Origin: an uncultured Ruminococcus sp.
GTDB taxonomy: Bacteria; Bacillota; Clostridia; Oscillospirales; Acutalibacteraceae
Assembly: GCA_902801245.1 (NCBI GenBank)
Contig: CADCHW010000004.1
Coordinates: 1-45,730 of the forward strand
Direction of reading: 5' to 3'
DNA: 45,730 nt
Part shown: positions 24,714 to 33,595 of the stretch, piece by piece
Position numbering within the stretch: position 1 is the first letter of the stretch
Layout of the letters: each line of letters begins with the position of its first letter
The notes under the pieces: generated by a model
What the model was told of the DNA's origin: nothing
What the model saw: only the letters and a program-made list of their open reading frames with translations
Database searches by the model: none
Translations under genes and position numbers: made by a program

Positions 24714-26067
24714 AAGGGAGATTATAATGAACCCAAGTGCGATTATAAATGCGAGCTTGTTGACTGTGTGAATAACCGCTTTTTGGTTACTACCAGAAAT
24801 GATAACGGAACAAGATTTTTCACTGTTATCGATTAGGATATGAAGCCGCTTTTCTCACCGCAGCGTTACAGCGAGTCAACAAAGCTTCTTGAAAATTATG
24901 TAGTCAGCTATGACGAAGAAAGTAAATCGGTAAGTATTAACGATGTATCCTCCGATAATAAGCTTATAAAGAAACTTGAAAATTCCGAAACAGCTTATAT
25001 CGATAAAACAAACTTTTATGTATGGGTTATAACCGAAAGCAATAAAAACGGAATGCTATGATATAAAAACAGGCAGTCAGATACTTTCTCTTGCCGGTAA
25101 ATTTGAAATCTTTTCGGACTTTAACAGCGGCTATGCTCTTATACAAGACAAAGATAGCTACAAGATAGATTACATAAATACAGACAGCAATTATCTTGAA
25201 ATTGTTGAGGATATAATTTATACAACGGCAAAATCCTCCGATACAGATTCGGCATCTTCCGCATCATATTCGGAAAGCAGCTCCGAAGTTAATGATTATT
25301 CATACGGTGATTGGTCTTCCGACGTTGATATTAATGGTATATTAGGCTCTTTGGAATCCGATTATTCGGACAATAGGTCAAGCGGTTCAAAATCAGGCTC
25401 ATCCTCAAGTATTGGCTCGGAACTGGATATACTGAAAGACAATGTAAGTTTTTTCGACCTTGTTTCCGGATTGATTGACAGTATCGTAAGTGCAGGAAAA
25501 GTTATCTGTATGGTTGGTTTGATTATCGGATTGCTGGGTTGTTTCTTCGGATTCAAGCTTACGAAGCTGTTTATCGGAATATGCGGATTCTTTACGGGAT
25601 TATCAATAGGTTTAATAATTGCCGCAGTAAAGAGTGAAGCAAAGTTTATTTTGATTGCTTTGGTTCTTGCAATAGTATTTGTAATACTTTCCTATAAGCT
25701 CTACAAGCTCGGTGTATTTATGATATCGTTCCTTAACGGTGGAATAGTAGGATTTGTTATCGGCTACCTTATATTCAAGTCGGTTAAACCTGCAATCGTC
25801 GCTGCCGTTATTATCGGTTTGATAGCAGGAATAATATCTGTTGTATTCACAAAACCGACAATTATAATTTCCACATCTGTTTCCTTTGGAGAAATGAGCG
25901 GTACATTCCTTGCATTGCTTTTGTCAAGCTCGGTATTGTCATATATTCTGCCGCTTGCATTTATAGCAGCAGGTATATTTGTTCAGATTCGTTCAAACGG
26001 AGGATTTTTCGACGGCACTGCACAAAAGATTATAGATAACGCTTCAAACAATAATCTTATGCAGTAG
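24714..26067 (+). pseudogene. Disrupted multi-pass membrane protein gene (DUF4203-like C-terminus)
   Basis: One protein is readable across a TAG (24834-24836) and a +1 frame change near 25054. Before the stop: NEPKCDYKCELVDCVNNRFL and on to FFTVID; after it: DMKPLFSPQRYSES to ITESNKNG; then, in the next frame, CYDIKTGSQILSLAGKFEIF and on to NNLMQ. The first part looks like a beta-rich extracytoplasmic region, then a Ser/Asp-rich linker (SSASYSESSSE), then about seven membrane helices with Gly-rich turns, as in DUF4203/TMEM198-type proteins. An ATG with a good AGGGAG site at 24727 is in the wrong frame, so the true N-terminus also appears lost. A sequencing error could explain one lesion but hardly all three. 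Confidence 0.75.
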
Positions 26068-26125
26068 TTGGCAACGTCCGCAGGAAATACGCATATCCCC
26101 AAATTATTTTTCAAAAAGCACGTAG

Positions 26126-26385
26126 CTGTACGGTTGCGAAGCTTGTTAAAGTTTGGTCAAGCTTTTCAAAGCTTGCGGGACAAGGGCAGAGCCCTTGTCG
26201 CTGACGAAGCCAACTATAAAAGGAAAGCACACTACCCTCAGCGAAACTAAACGAACTTTTCAAAGGAATAAAATAAAAACAAATTACACAAAAATATAAC
26301 TTTTGTTTAAAATAAAAAACAGGCAACAGCGTAGCGAATTTCCGATCCAAGAAAATTAACCTACGATTTAAATTCAACCGTACAG
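26126..26385. repeat. TIR-bounded intergenic repeat, copy C (short variant)
   Basis: 260 bp between CTGTACGGTTG (26126-26136) and CAACCGTACAG (26375-26385). It shares the internal blocks of copies A and B and carries the hairpin ACAAGGG..CCCTTGT. It begins about 60 bp after the disrupted membrane gene. A partial GCGGAC-type palindrome (26070-26084) lies before it. Confidence 0.82.
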
Positions 26386-26389
26386 ATAC

Positions 26390-26425
26390 AAAAGCACTTT
26401 ACATTATACTATGTAAAGTGCTTTT
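26390..26425. terminator. Hairpin terminator adjoining repeat copy C
   Basis: A perfect 15-bp stem (26390-26404 with 26411-26425; arm AAAAGCACTTTACAT) and a 6-base loop. It ends in CTTTT on both strands, so it can stop transcription in either direction. Confidence 0.8.
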
Positions 26426-26448
26426 AACATTTAATCCAAAACAAAAGA

Positions 26449-26477
26449 TAGACATATCAGTAAAAAAATGTTATAAT
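26449..26477 (+). promoter_or_regulatory. Sigma-A promoter for the DMT transporter
   Basis: TAGACA (26449-26454), 17-bp spacer, TATAAT (26472-26477), 31 bp before the ATG. Confidence 0.7.
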
Positions 26478-26507
26478 ATTACCATAAATAAAAAAGAGGA
26501 GTTTAAT

Positions 26508-27398
26508 ATGTCAAAATGGAAAAATATGAAGCCCTTGTATAAGGGTATGATTCTGATAATATTATCTGCGTTTTTCTTTGCGTTGATGAATATGTTTGTA
26601 CATCTTTCCGGAGAATTGCCGTCAGTACAGAAAAGCTTTTTCAGAAATTTTGTAGCATTTATTTTCGCAGGAAGTATCCTACTGAAAGATAGAAAATCTG
26701 TCAAACTTACCAAAAATGCAGTAATGCCGCTTTTTCTCCGTTCACTTTTCGGTACAATAGGAATTCTTTGTAACTTCTATGCACTTGATAAACTGGATTT
26801 GGCTGATGCTTCTATATTAAACAAGATGTCACCGTTTTTTGCAATCATATTTAGTATATTCATTCTGAAAGAAAAAATAAAACCACTGCAAATGCTTATT
26901 GTTTTCGGTGCATTGGCAGGTGCAATGTGCGTAGTGAAACCAAGTTTCGGAAATGCTTCCACCGTTCCGGCATTTATAGCTCTTTGCGGAGGTATGTGTG
27001 CAGGTATGGCATATACAATGGTAAGACTGCTGGGACAAAGGGGAGTGAAAGGTGCTTTGATAGTGTGTGTATTTTCGGCTTTTTCGTGCCTTACCACCTT
27101 ACCGTTTTTGATATTCAAATTCACACCTATGTCATCAACACAGCTTATTATACTGCTTCTTGCAGGACTTTCGGCGGCAGGCGGTCAGTTCACAATAACC
27201 TCGGCATATTGCTATGCTCCGGCAAAAGACGTTTCGGTGTATGATTACTCGCAGATTATTTTTGCCGCTGCTCTGGGATTTTTTGTTTTTGGTCAAGTTC
27301 CTGATTGGCTCAGTTGGGTAGGATATTTTATAATAGTTGCTATGGCTGTATTGATGTTTCTATACAACAAGAAATTGAATAATATACTTGAAAGCTAA
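26508..27398 (+). CDS. DMT superfamily transporter (EamA domains)
   Basis: 296 residues from the ATG at 26508, which follows an AAGAGGAG site; longer upstream readings run through the promoter. About ten membrane helices in two EamA halves: GMILIILSAFFFALMNMFVH and SVQKSFFRNFVAFIFAGSIL in the first, with LADASILNKMSPFFAIIFSI; IALCGGMCAGMAYTMVRLLG and APAKDVSVYDYSQIIFAAAL in the second. It is a drug/metabolite-type exporter of unknown substrate. It is monocistronic, ending at a strong hairpin. Its last codons (ILES*) and the terminator arm have a near-copy at 3679-3710. Confidence 0.9.
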   Translation: MSKWKNMKPLYKGMILIILSAFFFALMNMFVHLSGELPSVQKSFFRNFVAFIFAGSILLKDRKSVKLTKNAVMPLFLRSLFGTIGILCNFYALDKLDLADASILNKMSPFFAIIFSIFILKEKIKPLQMLIVFGALAGAMCVVKPSFGNASTVPAFIALCGGMCAGMAYTMVRLLGQRGVKGALIVCVFSAFSCLTTLPFLIFKFTPMSSTQLIILLLAGLSAAGGQFTITSAYCYAPAKDVSVYDYSQIIFAAALGFFVFGQVPDWLSWVGYFIIVAMAVLMFLYNKKLNNILES

Positions 27399-27404
27399 AA
27401 GATT

Positions 27405-27440
27405 TACCATATTAAAGTTTGGTCAAACTTTAATATGGTA
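27405..27440. terminator. Perfect 16-bp hairpin after the DMT transporter
   Basis: TACCATATTAAAGTTT (27405-27420) pairs with AAACTTTAATATGGTA (27425-27440) around a GGTC loop. The AAAGTTTGGTCAA centre is shared with the left part of repeat copies A-C. Confidence 0.75.
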
Positions 27441-27464
27441 TTCTAAAATAGTATAACAAGTTAA

Positions 27465-27995
27465 TTAATCTTCCCAAAAATCATCTTCATAATATCTGAG
27501 ATAATAAATAATATTTCTTTGCAATTGTCTATATCTTTCAACAGTTTCTTCTTTTCGGCAGCAGTAATCTTTGGAAGCTCTGTTGTTCGGTTCATACTTT
27601 ACGGGAATTCCACAAAGGTCGTAATGTTCCCTTGTAAGGTCAACATAACGGTCATTAATCTTATTGAAATAATGTATGCTCCCGTCCGAAACCTTTACCC
27701 TGTGAATTGTACCGCCAAACATATCGTAAACAAGTACAGCCGTAACTTCACATTGTCCATACGAAGAGTCTGAGGATGACCAGTTATCTTTGTAAGGCGG
27801 ATACACGGTATTTTCGTCCCAGCAGCATTCAAGAACGGAAAACAGCTCCACTAAATTTGTAATTCCGGGAAATTGCTTAATCGGTTTACACTCCGTATTT
27901 CGTTCTTCATCTCCATAGAAAAAATACTCCGAATTTATGTGCCTTTCCAGCATATTCTGAACAGCTCGGAATACTGCTTTGTTTGCGTCACCCAT
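27465..27995 (-). CDS. YunG-like protein
   Basis: 176 residues. The central segment SSSDSSYGQCEVTAVLVYDM, followed by FGGTIHRVKVSDGSIHYFNK and INDRYVDLTREHYDL, matches the conserved core of the YunG family as I remember it (GQC.VTAL...FGG.I......HY.N....G..iDLT). The conserved Cys, His and Asp resemble a papain/transglutaminase-like triad, which is inference. Function is unknown. AGGAGGGG precedes the ATG at 27995, and the ABC exporter stop lies 24 bp further upstream, so it could be the last gene of that operon. Confidence 0.8.
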   Translation of the reverse strand: MGDANKAVFRAVQNMLERHINSEYFFYGDEERNTECKPIKQFPGITNLVELFSVLECCWDENTVYPPYKDNWSSSDSSYGQCEVTAVLVYDMFGGTIHRVKVSDGSIHYFNKINDRYVDLTREHYDLCGIPVKYEPNNRASKDYCCRKEETVERYRQLQRNIIYYLRYYEDDFWED

Positions 27996-28019
27996 AAAAA
28001 CCCCTCCTGCGGTAATATT

Positions 28020-29774
28020 TTATACCGCAAACTGACTGTTGTAAAGCCTTGAATAAAATCCGCCGAGCTTCAAAAGCTCTTCGTGACTGCCCTGTTCAAT
28101 AACGTCGCCGTCTCTCATAACAAGTATAACATCGGCTTCACGAATAGTAGAAAGTCTGTGTGCTACAATAAAGCTTGTCCGACCTTTCATCATCTTCGCA
28201 AACGAACGCTGAATTCTTGTTTCGGTTCTTGTGTCAATCGAAGATGTTGCCTCGTCAAGTATAAGCATTGGAGGTATACTCAGCATAACCCTTGTAATGC
28301 ACAAAAGCTGTTTCTGACCCTGCGAAAGACCCGAATTTCCGTCACTCACAACCGTGTCATAGCCGTTAGGAAGTCTTTTTATAAAGCTGTGTGCGTGAGT
28401 GGCTTTGGCGGCAGCGACAACCTCTTCGTCGGTTGCGTCGGGTTTACCCATTACAATATTTTCACGGATAGTTCCGTTTTTAAGCCACGTTTCCTGTAAA
28501 ACCATTCCGTAGCTTGATCGAAGACTTGTTCTTGTGATATCCCTTATGTCATTATTCTCAATCAGAATTTTACCCAAATCAACATCATAAAATCTCATCA
28601 GCAGATTGATAAGAGTAGTCTTTCCGCAGCCTGTAGGACCAACTATCGCAATTCGCTGACCCGGCTTTACTGTAAGATTAAAGTTCTCGATAAGCTTCAT
28701 CTGAGGAGAGTAGGAGAAGCTGACGGAATCAAGTTTGACCGTACCATCAACGTTATCGATAACAACGGCATTTTCCGAATCGGGTATTTGTGCAGGCTCT
28801 TCAATAAGCTCAAAAACTCTCGCTGCACAAGCAAGTGCGTTTTGCAGTTCTGTGATAACTCCCGAAATTTCGTTAAACGGCTTTGTATATTGATTTGCGT
28901 AGCTCAGGAAACAAGATAATCCGCCGACCGTTATCATACCGTTAATGACCGCCAAAGCTCCCGTAAGACCTACGGCAGCATAAATAATGCTGTTTATAAA
29001 ACGTGTAACAGGGTTAGTCAATGACGAAAAGAATACCGCCTTAACGGAAGCCTTTGTAAGCCTTTCGTTAATTTCATCGAAACGTTCAAGCGATTCGTCC
29101 TCGTACGAAAAAGCCTGAACAATTTTTTGATTGCCTATCATTTCATCAATCAAAGCAGTTTGCTCGCCTCTAATCTCCGATTGTATCTTAAAAAAATTGT
29201 AGGTATTTTTTGCAATGAATTTCGCTACAAAAAGAGATAGCGGAGTGAGGACAACCACAAGCAAGGTTATCTTAACATTTATCGAAAGCATAAAGGCAAG
29301 CGTACCTAAAATAGTAACAACACCTGTAAAGAATTGAGTAAAACCCATAAGCAAGCCGTCTGCGAACTGGTCAACATCAGCTATAACCTTGCTGACAATT
29401 TCGCCGTGACGGTGCGAATCAATGTAGGAGAGAGGAAGCTTTTGAATTTTGTTGAAAGCTTCGTTTCTTACATCTCTGACTACCTGAAAGGTTACTCTGT
29501 TGTTGATAGTATTCATAATCCATTGCAGAATAGCCACAGCACCTACCATAACTCCTACTTTAACAAGAACTTTTAGAATCTCGTCAAAATCAACATTATC
29601 TTTTCCGACTATCAAATCTATGGCGTTACCTACCAGAATGGGAATATAAAGTGATAGTGATGCCGTCACCGCTGCAAAAAATATTGATAAAAAAACCTGA
29701 ATCTTGTACTTTGAGATATAAGCAAGTACCTTTTTAAGGGCAAATTTCCTATCAACTTTATTGTTTGATACCAT
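28020..29774 (-). CDS. ABC exporter half-transporter, catalytically competent subunit
   Basis: 584 residues: a six-helix membrane domain (about residues 20-320) fused to an ATPase domain. Walker A is GPTGCGKTTLINLLMRFYD, the signature LSQGQKQ, Walker B MLILDEATSSIDT with the catalytic Glu, and the switch His is in IVAHRLST. All active residues are canonical. Its start codon shares one base with the stop of the upstream ABC gene, so the two proteins are made together and should form a heterodimer of the LmrCD/BmrCD/TM287-288 type exporting drugs, lipids or peptides. Confidence 0.94.
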   Translation of the reverse strand: MVSNNKVDRKFALKKVLAYISKYKIQVFLSIFFAAVTASLSLYIPILVGNAIDLIVGKDNVDFDEILKVLVKVGVMVGAVAILQWIMNTINNRVTFQVVRDVRNEAFNKIQKLPLSYIDSHRHGEIVSKVIADVDQFADGLLMGFTQFFTGVVTILGTLAFMLSINVKITLLVVVLTPLSLFVAKFIAKNTYNFFKIQSEIRGEQTALIDEMIGNQKIVQAFSYEDESLERFDEINERLTKASVKAVFFSSLTNPVTRFINSIIYAAVGLTGALAVINGMITVGGLSCFLSYANQYTKPFNEISGVITELQNALACAARVFELIEEPAQIPDSENAVVIDNVDGTVKLDSVSFSYSPQMKLIENFNLTVKPGQRIAIVGPTGCGKTTLINLLMRFYDVDLGKILIENNDIRDITRTSLRSSYGMVLQETWLKNGTIRENIVMGKPDATDEEVVAAAKATHAHSFIKRLPNGYDTVVSDGNSGLSQGQKQLLCITRVMLSIPPMLILDEATSSIDTRTETRIQRSFAKMMKGRTSFIVAHRLSTIREADVILVMRDGDVIEQGSHEELLKLGGFYSRLYNSQFAV

Positions 29775-31501
29775 TAGTTTTTACCCCCGTTTCCGTATTG
29801 AGAATCGTAAATTTCTTTGTAAATTTCACAGCTTTCAAGAAGTTCCTTGTGAGTTCCGAGTCCAACAGCTTTACCATCATCAAGCACAATAATTTTATCA
29901 GCATACTGAATCGAAGAAGCTCTCTGTGAAACAATAAACACTGTAGGTGAACCGTCAATCTTTCTGAGTGCCTTTCTGAGCTTTGCGTCTGTTGCAAAAT
30001 CCAGTGCGGAAGAGCTGTCATCGAGAATCAATATTTTCGGTTTTCTTACAATTGCCCTTGCAATGGTCAGACGCTGCCGCTGACCTCCCGAAAGATTTTT
30101 GCCCCCCTGCTCAATCTCAAAGTCAAGACCGTTATCTTTTTTGTCAATGATTTCCTTAGCTTGGGCAGTTTCAAGTGCCTTAATGATTTCACCATCATCT
30201 GCGTCTTTTTTACCCCACTTAATGTTATCTCTTACAGTCCCCTTAAACAAAACAGCCTTTTGCGGAACTATTCCAAACAAATCCCGAAGTTCCTGTATTT
30301 TGTAATCTTTGACATTCTTACCCCGAACCAGAATTTCACCGCTTTCGATATCGTAAAATCTTGTCATAATATTTACAAGAGATGTTTTTCCTGAGCCTGT
30401 TCCTCCTATGATACCCACAGTTTCACCGGGCTTAACCTTCAAGTTAATATTGGAAAGTGAATAGTCGGAAGCATTTTTATATTTGAGAGTAGCATTCTTT
30501 ATCTCTACAATATAATCACTTCGTTTCGGATTTATATCATTCTCCGACGAAACAACGCTAGGCTCAAGCTCCAAAACGGCTTGTATTCTGTTTCCGCAGG
30601 CAACCGCCTTAGTAATGCTGATAATAAGATTTGCAAGCTTTATAAGCTCAACCAAAATCTGTGACATATAATTATAAAGTGCAACAACAGCACCCTGTGT
30701 AAGAATACCCTTGTAAACCTCAATCGCACCTGTGTATATTAAAATTATAACGGCAAGATTGATAATTATAAAGGTCAGCGGATTCATCAAAGCCGAAATT
30801 TTACCTGTGAACTTCTGCAAATCGGTGAGTGAATCATTGGTACTTTCAAATTCCTTTATTTCTTCGTTTTCCTTGCAGAATGCCCGTATTACTCTAACAC
30901 CCGACAGATTTTCCTGAGTAATTCCAAGAACATTATCAAGCCGCTGCTGAATTTTATTGTAAAGCGGTATACAGCCCATCATTATCCCGAATACGACAAC
31001 TGAAAGCAAAATTACCGCACCCACAAAAATCAACGCCGCATGAATATCGATAGTAAAAGCCATAATTGTAGCACCGAACACTATAAACGGCGAACGAAGA
31101 AACAATCTAAGCGTAAGATTAACACCGCTCTGAACTTGGTTCATATCGCTTGTAAGTCTTGTAATAAGCGTAGCAGTGCCTGTTTCGTCAATCTCACTGT
31201 AGGACAATTTTTGAATATGATCAAACAAAGCGTGGCGAACTTTTGCCGCAAAATTAATTGCCGCCTTAGCTGAAAAGTACTGTGCTGTTACGGAGCATAA
31301 AAGTCCAAGAAGTCCCAGTCCTATCATAACAAGACACATTTTAACGACATACCCTGTATCACTGTTTCCTATGCCTGTATCTATAATTGCAGCCACAACA
31401 AGCGGAATAAACAGTTCAAGCAAGGCCTCCGTCATTTTAAAAAGCGGAGCTAAAACGCACTCCTTTCTGTAGCCTTTCATATAAGTGAAAAGTTTTTTCA
31501 T
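29774..31501 (-). CDS. ABC exporter half-transporter, degenerate-site subunit
   Basis: 575 residues with the same layout: six membrane helices, then Walker A GGTGSGKTSLVN, signature LSGGQRQRLTIAR and Walker B ILILDDSSSALD. The catalytic Glu is replaced by Asp (DDSSSALD), and the switch His is replaced by Gln in FIVSQRASS. Both changes inactivate one ATP site and are the hallmark of the first subunit of heterodimeric exporters. The partner is encoded immediately downstream. A minus-strand terminator lies between this gene and the upstream O-antigen-ligase-like gene. Confidence 0.94.
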   Translation of the reverse strand: MKKLFTYMKGYRKECVLAPLFKMTEALLELFIPLVVAAIIDTGIGNSDTGYVVKMCLVMIGLGLLGLLCSVTAQYFSAKAAINFAAKVRHALFDHIQKLSYSEIDETGTATLITRLTSDMNQVQSGVNLTLRLFLRSPFIVFGATIMAFTIDIHAALIFVGAVILLSVVVFGIMMGCIPLYNKIQQRLDNVLGITQENLSGVRVIRAFCKENEEIKEFESTNDSLTDLQKFTGKISALMNPLTFIIINLAVIILIYTGAIEVYKGILTQGAVVALYNYMSQILVELIKLANLIISITKAVACGNRIQAVLELEPSVVSSENDINPKRSDYIVEIKNATLKYKNASDYSLSNINLKVKPGETVGIIGGTGSGKTSLVNIMTRFYDIESGEILVRGKNVKDYKIQELRDLFGIVPQKAVLFKGTVRDNIKWGKKDADDGEIIKALETAQAKEIIDKKDNGLDFEIEQGGKNLSGGQRQRLTIARAIVRKPKILILDDSSSALDFATDAKLRKALRKIDGSPTVFIVSQRASSIQYADKIIVLDDGKAVGLGTHKELLESCEIYKEIYDSQYGNGGKN

Positions 31502-31535
31502 CTAATATCATCTCCAAAGATTTTTTACTAAAACA

Positions 31536-31563
31536 GGCAGCAAGGCTTATTAACCGAGCTGCC
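31536..31563 (-). terminator. Terminator after the O-antigen-ligase-like gene
   Basis: GGCAGC (31536-31541) pairs with GCTGCC (31558-31563); on the minus strand TGTTTTAGT follows. It separates the ligase-like gene from the ABC pair. Confidence 0.6.
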
Positions 31564-31571
31564 CGAAAAAA

Positions 31572-33164
31572 TCATTCTTTAATACTTACATTGCTGCGTC
31601 TAAGGTATGCTTCACCTATTCCGAGGAACACAAACAGATAAGGTGTCACTATAGGTGTTGCAATATTAAACAGAGCCTGTGCACAGTATGAAGTAACAAC
31701 AACTATCACTATAAGAATTCCTGCGTTATCCTTACATCTCTTTACACACCTTACAACAAGTGAAACAAGTGCTGCAATATAGGCAGCTGCACCTAAAATG
31801 CCTACTGTAACAAGATAATTCAGATATTCGTTATGTGCATTGTCAAACACACTTCCGTGACGGTTAATCATATCCTCACGATAAACAGCCTTTATAACCG
31901 GTCCGAAAGTATCGGGTCCCGTTCCGACAAACATATTTTTAAGACCGCCGCTCTTGAAGAGAATTATACTTCTTATCCATGCATATCCTCTGTGAGTACC
32001 CCATTGGTCGTTAAGACGTAAATATTTTGTAAGTGAACCCAGCTCCGTTGTTTTATCGATAAAGCTAAAATAGCAGAACACAAAAGCAATCGAAAAAGCA
32101 CACAGTCCCACAATAACAGCAGCTATAACACGAACAGCCTTAGGAAATTCTTTATTGCCCGATTTGAAATTTACAAATCCAAGGATTACTGTAATAATTC
32201 CCACTATACCTATAAACAAATACATTCTGTTGTCAAAAACAAGAGTTTTTGGTAATGTATCAAGCTCTCTCATTTCACCGTTAAATATCAGAGAAATAAA
32301 ATAAAGCAGCTTGCAGGATAAAAGCATTACAAAAACAGACAGAAAATATTTGAACAGTCTTCCCGAATTTTTACATGAAAAAACAAACAGAACAGACATA
32401 AATGCTATCAATCCGAAATAACCGCTGTCGCTGTTCGCAACCAGCAATCCCATAAAACAAACGGAGGTTACAACACAGTAAAATATTGTTATAAAAACAT
32501 CTTTCGACATAACAAGCATAGCAGCGGCAACAGGCAATACAACGCAAATAAATGTTGAAAAAAGATTGATGTTTCCGATAGTAGATATGAACGTTTCACG
32601 CTGATCCTCTTTTATTGAATTTATAAGATCGAGCGGATCGATGTAAAATTCATGCAGCACTGCAATAAGACAAACAACACAAGCTGTAATTGCAAATATA
32701 TCAAAAACAAACTCTTTGCATTTTAAGTACCTTGAAATCATAAAATAACACAGAACATAAACCGACATCAGTATTAGTCCCGAATCACGTCCCTGAGCTC
32801 CGGTCAAGGCATCTTTCCCGAATTCCGAAAGCAGGGTGGATATCGCACAAACGACAAGAAAAGCTGTCATAGCCCAGTCGGTTACGGATAATTTAAAAAG
32901 CTTCTTAGGCCATTTTTCTTTATCGATTCCGCAGATATATGTAGCCAATATAAAGAAAAGCAATATCATATTGGTTACGATAAAATAATGAAGTCTGTCT
33001 ACTCTCACCTTAAAAAGTTTTTCCGTTAAAAAAACAGGAAACACTGTGAACATACTTATCAAAAAAATATTTGCGAATTTCTCGTGCATAGACAATGTCT
33101 TGTCAATCGCTGTTTCGGGTTTTCTGTCAACGGGTTTTTCAAGTTTTGATTTTTTTTCGCTCAT
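31572..33164 (-). CDS. O-antigen ligase-like (Wzy/WaaL family) membrane protein
   Basis: 530 residues with about twelve membrane helices after a basic cytoplasmic N-terminus. The large loop near residues 395-455 has the family pattern RGYAWIRSIILFKSGGLKNM, FVGTGPDTFG and VFDNAHNEYLNYLVTVGILG, with the R and H residues typical of WaaL/Wzy active loops. In Gram-positives such proteins ligate or polymerise surface glycans; no glycan gene cluster is visible here, so the substrate is unknown. The gene starts 20 bp after ruvX, and the two are probably co-transcribed. Confidence 0.85.
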   Translation of the reverse strand: MSEKKSKLEKPVDRKPETAIDKTLSMHEKFANIFLISMFTVFPVFLTEKLFKVRVDRLHYFIVTNMILLFFILATYICGIDKEKWPKKLFKLSVTDWAMTAFLVVCAISTLLSEFGKDALTGAQGRDSGLILMSVYVLCYFMISRYLKCKEFVFDIFAITACVVCLIAVLHEFYIDPLDLINSIKEDQRETFISTIGNINLFSTFICVVLPVAAAMLVMSKDVFITIFYCVVTSVCFMGLLVANSDSGYFGLIAFMSVLFVFSCKNSGRLFKYFLSVFVMLLSCKLLYFISLIFNGEMRELDTLPKTLVFDNRMYLFIGIVGIITVILGFVNFKSGNKEFPKAVRVIAAVIVGLCAFSIAFVFCYFSFIDKTTELGSLTKYLRLNDQWGTHRGYAWIRSIILFKSGGLKNMFVGTGPDTFGPVIKAVYREDMINRHGSVFDNAHNEYLNYLVTVGILGAAAYIAALVSLVVRCVKRCKDNAGILIVIVVVTSYCAQALFNIATPIVTPYLFVFLGIGEAYLRRSNVSIKE

Positions 33165-33184
33165 TTACCAAACCTCCTTAAACA

Positions 33185-33595
33185 TTACTTAAGCGAATCG
33201 AGATACGACTGAAGTATAACGGTTGCCGCCACAGCATCTACCGTTTTCTTTCTCTTCTTACCCCGAACATTTGTATCATTTAAATATCGGTGTGCAATCA
33301 TGGTTGTACATCGTTCGTCATGCATTTTAACAGGAACATCTGTAATCTGTGCAAGCTTGTCCGCAAACTCTCTTGCACCGGAAGCACTTTCACCCTCCGA
33401 GCCGTCCATATTCCTCGGAAGCCCCAGAACGATAAGCTCTGCTTTTTCATGCCGAACAAGCTGTGCGATTTTTTCCGCAAGCTTGTCCCTGTTCCATTCC
33501 TCAATAACGCAAAGCGGAGAAGCAAGAAACATTGTCTTATCTGAAATGGCTACTCCTGTTCGTGCTTTGCCCAAGTCAATTGCCATAATCATCAT
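33185..33595 (-). CDS. ruvX: Putative pre-16S rRNA nuclease / Holliday junction resolvase YqgF
   Basis: 136 residues, the usual size. Motifs: IMAIDLGKARTGVAISDK (the RNase H-like first strand with catalytic Asp), LGLPRNMDGSEGESA, MHDERCTTMIAHR (catalytic Glu) and KKTVDAVAATVILQSYL (second Asp). The family matures the 5' end of 16S rRNA and is often annotated as a Holliday junction resolvase. Two Met codons near the start are possible; the listed one is furthest upstream. It is probably the first gene of a unit with the O-antigen-ligase-like gene. Confidence 0.93.
   Translation of the reverse strand: MMIMAIDLGKARTGVAISDKTMFLASPLCVIEEWNRDKLAEKIAQLVRHEKAELIVLGLPRNMDGSEGESASGAREFADKLAQITDVPVKMHDERCTTMIAHRYLNDTNVRGKKRKKTVDAVAATVILQSYLDSLK

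Noticed and set aside
25351-26067. Independent gene starting at the TTG at 25351
   Set aside because: The reading frame is open well upstream with protein-like sequence; the TTG has no ribosome site. It is the tail of the disrupted gene.
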